64,000 nucleotides of DNA from an uncultured Bacteroidota bacterium (GTDB lineage: Bacteria > Bacteroidota > Bacteroidia > Flavobacteriales > Flavobacteriaceae), in contig CABZKA010000001.1 of the NCBI GenBank assembly GCA_902526165.1, positions 84,435 to 148,434 of the forward strand. The letters are read 5' to 3'. The notes beneath the pieces are model-generated. The model had not been told where the DNA came from, ran no database searches, and saw only the letters and a program-made list of their open reading frames with translations. Made by a program: the position numbers and the translations under genes. Positions 57,379 through 64,000 of the stretch are shown piece after piece; the first letter of the stretch is position 1, and the number at the start of each line of letters is the position of its first letter.

Positions 57379-59376
57379 CTATTTCTTTACTGAATGTTTG
57401 TCAAACCAAGCATTGATGTAGCCATGAGTTCTCAAAAAGTTTGAGGGCTTACTACTTGTTCCGTGATATTCATCATTAAACCTTATCATTACAGTGGGCA
57501 CTTTGTTCATTTTTAATGCTTGATAATATTCCTCAGTTTGAGAAATTGGAGTTCTTAAATCTTCCTCTCCACACATTAACATTGTCGGAGTTTTAACATT
57601 ACCAACATACATTAAAGGTGATCTTTTTATGTGCTCACTAGGGTCTTCCCAGGGATATTTTTCAAAGTTATAATACCACACTGCACCGTCAGTAGTTCCA
57701 ACAAAAGAAAACCAATTTGTAACTGGATAGTTAACCGAAGCTGCAGCAAAACGATCAGTTTTTCCAACTATCCAACTAGTTAAAACTCCACCACCACTTC
57801 CACCATAGACATACATTCTGTCCTCATCAATATATCCTTTTGAAATAACTTCATCTACACCATACATAATATCATCATAATCATTTCCTGGATAGGCATT
57901 TTGAATTGCATTAGCAAAGTCATAACCATATCCAGTAGATCCTCTTGGATTTGTGTATAACACTACTTGTTCTTGAGCTGCATGTAGTTGGAAATTATAG
58001 TTGAACCCGACATGATACATGCTGTGAGGACCTCCGTGAATTCGCAATACTAAAGGATATTTTTTATTTAAATCAAAGTTTGGGGGTTTTACAATCCACC
58101 CTTGTACATTTTCACCATCAATTGACTTGTAGGTTAACTCTTCCACTTCTCCAAACTCAACGTTGTAAAATATATCCTTATTCACATCTGTCAGGCGATT
58201 CATTTGATTTGGTTTATCCAGTGAAAAGCTGACAATATCACTTGGGTTTGATGGATCAGTCCATGTTGCTACTGCATTACTCCCAACTAAATCATTCATT
58301 GTTAACATGTGATTACCATTTGTGATTTTTTTTAACCTTCCCTTCATGTCTGCTTTATAAACGTTACTCTGACCAAATTCTCTTACATTGAAGTAAACAG
58401 CAGAACTATTTTTTCCCCACATAGCTCCACTTGGGGTTTGATCTAATTCACTACTAATACACTTAAGATTTTTACCATCAATATTCATAACATACATTTT
58501 ACGATCTTGATAGAAATTCTTGGTCCATGTAGAACCTATAAAAGCAATTTTGGATCCATCAGGGGAGACACTTGGTGAAGACTCTGTTCCATCTCTGGAT
58601 GTGAGTTCGCTTATGTTTAGGTTATTTATATTAACAGAGTATAAATTTGAATGTCCTCTTGCATATTCAGCGTCCTCCTTTTGATAGCTACTAAATACAA
58701 TTGTTTCGCTATCCATTAACCATGAAATTCCACCAGAAATATCATCAAACTCACCAAATGTAATTTGTCTTGACGTTCCACCCTCTGATGGAACAATGAA
58801 TAGCTGACGAAAACCTCTGTCAAGAAAACCAACACGATCTTGGCTGTAATCTACTTGGTCAATTACTTGAGGTCCCTTTGTCCAAGTTGCTCCATCAGGT
58901 CTTCTAGGAACATCTAAAGGTTTTAATGCGGGGTCACTGGGTACATGCATTATGAAAGCAATGTATTTCCCGTCTGGAGACCATTCCATACTTGAGGGTG
59001 ATTTGTCTAGTTTTGTTATTTGAGTAGGCTCCCCCTCAACTCCTAAATATTTTACAAAGATCTGTGTTCCGTTTGGTTCACCATCTTTAGTGAATGCTAC
59101 CCTCTTACCATCTGGTGACCATTTGCCATTAGATCCATTTAGGAAAAACCTGCTAGTTGTACCATTTTTATTCATAATCCATAAATCAGTCTCTCTTTTA
59201 TCATCAACTAAGTTGATCCAAGACCTAGAGTATAGAATCTGTTCACCATTGGGTGATAGTGATGGGTTTGATGTCCATTCATAATTTTTGTAATGTTCAA
59301 GGGACAGTTTTATTTTATCTTGACCGTACGTGAAGATTAGAAAAAAAATAAATATAAATGATAATGTACGTTTCAT
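57379..59376 (-). CDS. S9 family peptidase (prolyl oligopeptidase / acylaminoacyl-peptidase type), secreted
   Basis: 665 aa; signal peptide, WD40-like beta-propeller SPDGKRVAF, C-terminal YVYGGSGGGVLTSWIVG (GxSxGG), MLMCGEEDLRTPISQTEEYYQALK, HGTS. Confidence 0.93.
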   Translation of the reverse strand: MKRTLSFIFIFFLIFTYGQDKIKLSLEHYKNYEWTSNPSLSPNGEQILYSRSWINLVDDKRETDLWIMNKNGTTSRFFLNGSNGKWSPDGKRVAFTKDGEPNGTQIFVKYLGVEGEPTQITKLDKSPSSMEWSPDGKYIAFIMHVPSDPALKPLDVPRRPDGATWTKGPQVIDQVDYSQDRVGFLDRGFRQLFIVPSEGGTSRQITFGEFDDISGGISWLMDSETIVFSSYQKEDAEYARGHSNLYSVNINNLNISELTSRDGTESSPSVSPDGSKIAFIGSTWTKNFYQDRKMYVMNIDGKNLKCISSELDQTPSGAMWGKNSSAVYFNVREFGQSNVYKADMKGRLKKITNGNHMLTMNDLVGSNAVATWTDPSNPSDIVSFSLDKPNQMNRLTDVNKDIFYNVEFGEVEELTYKSIDGENVQGWIVKPPNFDLNKKYPLVLRIHGGPHSMYHVGFNYNFQLHAAQEQVVLYTNPRGSTGYGYDFANAIQNAYPGNDYDDIMYGVDEVISKGYIDEDRMYVYGGSGGGVLTSWIVGKTDRFAAASVNYPVTNWFSFVGTTDGAVWYYNFEKYPWEDPSEHIKRSPLMYVGNVKTPTMLMCGEEDLRTPISQTEEYYQALKMNKVPTVMIRFNDEYHGTSSKPSNFLRTHGYINAWFDKHSVKK

Positions 59377-59401
59377 AGTTTATAAACTTTATTATGTAAA
59401 A

Positions 59402-59441
59402 ATAAAAAAACGGTTAACTATACAATAGTTTAACCGTTTTA
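59402..59441 (-). terminator. Terminator-like hairpin downstream of tRNA-fMet
   Basis: On - strand aaaaCGGTTAAACTAttgTATAGTTAACCGttttttt with T-rich tail. Confidence 0.7.
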
Positions 59442-59447
59442 TTGTTT

Positions 59448-59523
<76 letters not shown>

Positions 59524-59603
59524 AAATGGAGGATGAATTTACAATTTTTTGATTTTATAACAAAAAATCTTGAGTATTACCCTTAAGAAGTTAAATTTGC
59601 CAC

Positions 59604-60479
59604 GTGTTTAAATCAGGTTTCGTAAATATTATTGGGTATCCAAATGCTGGTAAGTCAACATTGATAAATTCGCTTTTGAATGATAAATTATCAATTATAA
59701 CAGAGAAAGCTCAAACAACTAGACATAAGATAATTGGGATTGAAAATACTAATAATTATCAATTAATATTTACCGATAATCCAGGTTTTACAAAACCTTC
59801 CAATATTATTCATGAATACATGAACAAAAAGGTAAAAGAATCAATAATAGATGGTGATATTATATTATACGTAGTCGATTTGAGTTCAAAGTCCATTGAA
59901 TATGTTGATTTAAATGAAAAATTGAGAAAAATCAAGGTTCCATTGATCATAGTTTTAAATAAAATTGATAAAGTGGACCAAGAAATTTTAGAAAACATTT
60001 CATCGAAATGGAAAACAGAATTTAATAATGCGGAGATCTGGACAACTTCAGCCTTAAATAAATTTAATGTTGAAAATCTAAAAGAAAGAATTATAGAATT
60101 ACTTCCAGAGGGCCCAAAATATTTCCCCGATGATCAATGGACTGATAAATCTGAGAGATTTTTTGTAAATGAGATTATTAGAGAAAAAATATTTAATTAT
60201 TATAAGGAAGAAATTCCCTATTCATCTGAAGTTGTAACAGAAAAGTTCAAATATAGAAACAAAGTTTTTAGGATAAGTAGTTCAATAATTGTTGAAAGAA
60301 ATTCTCAGAAAGCAATAATTATTGGAAAAAAGGGTTATACTTTAAAAAAAGTAGCATCGCAATCTAGAACTGATCTTGAAAAATTCTTTAATCAAAAAGT
60401 TTTTTTAGAGATAAATGTGAAAGTTGTGAAAGATTGGAGAAAGAAATCAAAACAGCTTAAAAATTTTGGCTATAATTAA
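59604..60479 (+). CDS. era: GTPase Era
   Basis: 291 aa; GYPNAGKSTLINSLL, KAQTTRHKIIGI, FTDNPGF, VLNKIDKV, C-terminal KH domain IIVERNSQKAIIIGKKGYTLKKVASQSR. Confidence 0.96.
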   Translation: MFKSGFVNIIGYPNAGKSTLINSLLNDKLSIITEKAQTTRHKIIGIENTNNYQLIFTDNPGFTKPSNIIHEYMNKKVKESIIDGDIILYVVDLSSKSIEYVDLNEKLRKIKVPLIIVLNKIDKVDQEILENISSKWKTEFNNAEIWTTSALNKFNVENLKERIIELLPEGPKYFPDDQWTDKSERFFVNEIIREKIFNYYKEEIPYSSEVVTEKFKYRNKVFRISSSIIVERNSQKAIIIGKKGYTLKKVASQSRTDLEKFFNQKVFLEINVKVVKDWRKKSKQLKNFGYN

Positions 60480-60481
60480 AG

Positions 60482-61786
60482 ATGAATAAAATTGTTGCAA
60501 TAGTAGGAAGACCTAATGTTGGAAAATCAACATTATTTAATCGTCTAGCTAAAAAAAATCAAGCGATTGTTGATTCTCATAGTGGGGTAACAAGAGATCG
60601 CCATTACTCAATATCTGATTGGAATGGAAAAACATTTACGATTATAGATACAGGTGGGTATGTTAAGGGTGGAAGTGACAGTTATGAAAAAGAGATTGAC
60701 AATCAAGTAATGATTGCTATTGAAGAGTGTGATTCAGTAATTTTTGTTGTTGATGTTTTGGACGGGATTAACTCTTCCGACAAGGATATTGCAAAAATTT
60801 TACACAGAACAAGTAAAAGTGTTTTTTTGGTGGTCAATAAAGTTGATAAAAATACTATGATCAAGGATTCCTTAGAATTTTATTCATTAGGTTTTGAAAA
60901 AATTTATGCTGTTTCTGCCATAAATGGACTCGGGACGGGTGACTTTTTAGACGAACTGGTTAAAAACTTTAATCCTGACTCTGAGCAACCTAATCACGAA
61001 ATACCATCATTCGCTATTGTTGGGAGACCAAATGCAGGTAAATCATCTTTTATCAACTCATTAATTGGAGAGGAAAGAAATATTGTAAAAGATGAGCCGG
61101 GAACAACAAGAGATAGTATAGATACACGATATAATAAATTTGGATTTGACTTTAATCTTGTTGATACAGCAGGAATAAGGAAAAAATCTAAGATTAATAA
61201 TGATCTTGAGTTTTACTCAGTTGTGAGATCAATTAGGTCAATTGAAAAAAGCGATGTAAGTCTACTAATGATCGATGCAACAAGAAGTTTTGATAGTCAA
61301 ATTAAAAATATTTTTTGGTTGGCCCATCGGAGAAATAAGGGAGTTGTAATTTTAGTAAATAAGTGGGATTTAGTTGACAAAAATAATTTATCAGCAAAAG
61401 ATTTTGAAAAGAAAATAAAAGAAGAAATTGAACCATTTGTAGATGTTCCAATAATTTTCATTTCAACTTTAAAAAAACAAAGAATTTTTAAGGCACTTGA
61501 ACTTGCAATCAAAGTCTATGAGAACAGAAGACGAAAGATAAAAACTAGTAAACTAAATGATGATTTATTTGATATTGTTTCTAAAAATCCACCACCCTCT
61601 ATAAAAGGCAAATATGTTAAAATTAAGTTTTGTAATCAATTACCTGGTTATTACCCTCAATTTGTATTCTATTGTAACTTACCCAAGTATGTCAAAGAAC
61701 CTTATAAAAGATTTATAGAAAATAAAATTAGGAGTATATATAATTTTGAGGGTGTTCCAATAACAATATATTTTAGAAAGAAATAA
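60482..61786 (+). CDS. der: Ribosome biogenesis GTPase Der (EngA)
   Basis: 434 aa; two G domains: GRPNVGKSTLFNRL and GRPNAGKSSFINSLIGEERNIVKDEPGTTRDSIDT. Confidence 0.97.
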   Translation: MNKIVAIVGRPNVGKSTLFNRLAKKNQAIVDSHSGVTRDRHYSISDWNGKTFTIIDTGGYVKGGSDSYEKEIDNQVMIAIEECDSVIFVVDVLDGINSSDKDIAKILHRTSKSVFLVVNKVDKNTMIKDSLEFYSLGFEKIYAVSAINGLGTGDFLDELVKNFNPDSEQPNHEIPSFAIVGRPNAGKSSFINSLIGEERNIVKDEPGTTRDSIDTRYNKFGFDFNLVDTAGIRKKSKINNDLEFYSVVRSIRSIEKSDVSLLMIDATRSFDSQIKNIFWLAHRRNKGVVILVNKWDLVDKNNLSAKDFEKKIKEEIEPFVDVPIIFISTLKKQRIFKALELAIKVYENRRRKIKTSKLNDDLFDIVSKNPPPSIKGKYVKIKFCNQLPGYYPQFVFYCNLPKYVKEPYKRFIENKIRSIYNFEGVPITIYFRKK

Positions 61787-62104
61787 TTACAGTTCTTTTC
61801 TAATACTCTCTAAGTTGTTTTTTAATTTTTCAAGCTTTTTTAAAACGTTAATTTTATCGGAATCATATTTGATTTTTTCTTTTGCACCGTCAATGGTAAA
61901 TCCTCTTTTTTTTATTAAACTGTAAATTAAACTTATATTTTCAATATCTACTTTACTATACCTTCGAGTTCCTTTGAGATTTTTTTTCGGTTTTAATAAT
62001 TCGAATTCTTTTTCCCAAAACCTCAGTAACGATGTTCTTACATTAAAAGCTTTTGCTATTTCACCTATGCTGTAATACAACTTTTCAGGTAAATCTAAAT
62101 TCAT
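61787..62104 (-). CDS. MerR family transcriptional regulator (DNA-binding domain only)
   Basis: 105 aa; YYSIGEIAKAFNVRTSLLRFWEKEFELLKPKKNLKGTRRYSKVDIENISLIYSLIKKRGFTIDGAKEKI. Confidence 0.9.
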   Translation of the reverse strand: MNLDLPEKLYYSIGEIAKAFNVRTSLLRFWEKEFELLKPKKNLKGTRRYSKVDIENISLIYSLIKKRGFTIDGAKEKIKYDSDKINVLKKLEKLKNNLESIRKEL

Positions 62105-62105
62105 A

Positions 62106-63083
62106 TTAGTCTAAAGATTGATTCTCTTGGCTTGCTATTTTTAAAATTTCATCAAACTCGTCAGCTGTCAGATTACCATAAAAATAATTAACTGGGTCAA
62201 CTCTTCTGCCATCTTTTAATACTTCATAGTGTAAATGAAATCCCTTTGATCTTCCAGTATTTCCAACATATCCTATTACATCACCCTTATTCACTTTTTG
62301 ACCTCTTTTTACATTATATGAATTTAGGTGAGCATAAATTGTAGCATACCCATAACCGTGATTTATTCTAATGTGTTTTCCATAACCTGACGATCTACTG
62401 TCTGCTCGCGTAATAGTGCCGTTAGATGCTGCATAGACAGGTGTATTTCTTGGCGCGGAAAAATCGAGACCTTGATGCATTTTACGAGACTTATCAAATG
62501 GGTCAGTTCTCATTCCGAAACCTGATGCAATTCTAGTCAAATCATCGTTTCTTATGGGTTGAATTGAAGGTATTGCAGCAAGCATTTCTTGTTTATCTTT
62601 TACAAGTTTTTCAATCTCATCAAGGGATTTGGATTGAATTACCAATTGTTTTGTTAAAACTTCGAGTTTTTTGGTTGTTTCAATTATAATATCAGAGTTT
62701 TCATAACCCTCTAATTCAGAATATCGATTCACACCACCAAAACCTGCTTTTCTAATATCTTCGTCAATTGGATTTACTTCAAATAAAACTCTATATATAT
62801 TATTATCTCTTTCCTCTATATTATTAAGTACTATCTCAAGTTGTTCTAATTTTTTATTTAAAATTCCAATTTGAATTTCATAATTTTTTAGTTCTCTAGA
62901 CTGTGAAAGTTCAGTAGGGGTATTAATTGCAGGTGTATTAATAATTATAAGAAGAGTAATAGTACCAAAAAAAAATGATGCAAGAGAAAAAGATAGTAAA
63001 CTCAAAAACCTATCCTTCTTGGATGTAGTAATCTTCTTATAAGACAATGATTCTTTGTCGTAATAATATTTTGACTTACTCAT
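62106..63083 (-). CDS. M23 family metallopeptidase
   Basis: 325 aa; TM, coiled-coil, GFGMRTDPFDKSRKMHQGLDFSAPRNTPVYAASNGTI...HIRINHGYGYATIYAHLN...GFHLHYEVL. Confidence 0.95.
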   Translation of the reverse strand: MSKSKYYYDKESLSYKKITTSKKDRFLSLLSFSLASFFFGTITLLIIINTPAINTPTELSQSRELKNYEIQIGILNKKLEQLEIVLNNIEERDNNIYRVLFEVNPIDEDIRKAGFGGVNRYSELEGYENSDIIIETTKKLEVLTKQLVIQSKSLDEIEKLVKDKQEMLAAIPSIQPIRNDDLTRIASGFGMRTDPFDKSRKMHQGLDFSAPRNTPVYAASNGTITRADSRSSGYGKHIRINHGYGYATIYAHLNSYNVKRGQKVNKGDVIGYVGNTGRSKGFHLHYEVLKDGRRVDPVNYFYGNLTADEFDEILKIASQENQSLD

Positions 63084-63166
63084 AAAAAATTTACTTTTGG
63101 TTGAGTACTAGGTATTTATTTTTTTACTTTGTAAATATAAAAATTCTATTTATTAAGAACACCTAA

Positions 63167-64000
63167 ATGAAAGCATCTGAAATAAGAGAGAAATTCATCA
63201 AGTTTTTTAAAGATAAGGATCACTCAGTTGTTCCATCATCTACAATCGTAGCAAAAAACGATCCAAGTCTAATGTTTACAAATGCTGGTATGAATCAATT
63301 CAAAAGTATTTTTCTAGGTGATAAATCAAACAACACATCAAAAAGAGTGGTGAATTCACAAAAGTGTTTAAGGGTTTCGGGAAAACACAATGATCTTGAA
63401 GAAGTTGGTGTTGATCACTATCATCATACCATGTTCGAAATGTTAGGTAACTGGAGTTTTGGAGACTATTTTAAAGAAGAAATTATCAAATGGAGTTATG
63501 AATTACTCACAAAGACCTATGGTTTAAATTCTGATGATTTGTATGTCTCAATTTTTCAGGGAGATAAAAATGATAAAACATCAAAAGATGATGAAGCTTT
63601 TAAAATATGGTCTGAAATTGTTGGACATGAAAAAATCATTTTGGGAAATAAAAAAGATAATTTTTGGGAGATGGGTGACACTGGACCGTGTGGACCATGT
63701 TCAGAAATACACATTGACTTAAGATCTGATTCTGAAAAATCGAAAATTCCAGGCAAAAATTTGGTAAACATGGATCACCCAAGTGTTATTGAGTTGTGGA
63801 ACTTAGTTTTTATTCAATACAATAGATTATCAAATGGAACTTTGGTTGAACTTCCAGAAAAACACATCGATACTGGAATGGGGTTTGAAAGACTTGTCCG
63901 AGTAATCCAGAAAAAAGATTCAAATTATGATACGGATATTTTTATGCCTTTGATTATCGCTATCGAGGGTATGAGTGATAAAAAATATGGATCTAATGAA
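63167..64000 (+). CDS. alaS: Alanine--tRNA ligase, N-terminal part (partial, runs off window end)
   Basis: ATG 63167; [51 protein letters not shown]...[22 protein letters not shown]...[19 protein letters not shown]. Open to the window end, so absent from the ORF track. Confidence 0.96.
   Translation, partial: MKASEIREKFIKFFKDKDHSVVPSSTIVAKNDPSLMFTNAGMNQFKSIFLGDKSNNTSKRVVNSQKCLRVSGKHNDLEEVGVDHYHHTMFEMLGNWSFGDYFKEEIIKWSYELLTKTYGLNSDDLYVSIFQGDKNDKTSKDDEAFKIWSEIVGHEKIILGNKKDNFWEMGDTGPCGPCSEIHIDLRSDSEKSKIPGKNLVNMDHPSVIELWNLVFIQYNRLSNGTLVELPEKHIDTGMGFERLVRVIQKKDSNYDTDIFMPLIIAIEGMSDKKYGSNE

Overview
This 64 kb AT-rich window is a dense, mostly housekeeping chromosomal segment. Gene content indicates a Flavobacteriia-type Bacteroidota: gldD, gldKLMN, a PorP/SprF protein, a giant SprB-repeat protein and TAnnTTTG-like promoters. 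I found no prophage, IS element, integron or CRISPR array. Main blocks are rng(partial)-small basic ORF-HU / mutY-ssb-gldD; rplU-rpmA; a PnuC/NadR-like pair; a His-rich protein plus a His/Asp-loop TonB receptor (probable Zn uptake); a TPP-riboswitch-preceded TonB receptor; greA-HIT-DUF3127-aat; truB-uppP-DUF3098-ftsX; leuS/lpxB/surE/prc; rodA-mrdA-mreDCB-purH-groEL/ES-secG-lptE-sigma54 activator-miaB; topA-arginase-fold protein-gldKLMN-porP-SprB-like adhesin-three NTF2-like lipoproteins; aconitase; S9 peptidase; tRNA-fMet; era-der; MerR-M23 / alaS (partial). I see no convincing wholly new multi-gene defence or mobile system. The best second-look items are an intrinsic-terminator-like hairpin in the greA leader, a 29-aa highly basic ORF between HU and rng, a DUF3127 protein with an SSB-like C-terminal tip, a catalytically degenerate arginase-fold protein beside the T9SS genes, a Rieske-like lipoprotein with altered ligands, a higher-order repeat in the giant adhesin, and a tandem triplet of NTF2-like lipoproteins. 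All family assignments come from reading the sequences by eye; no database search was run.
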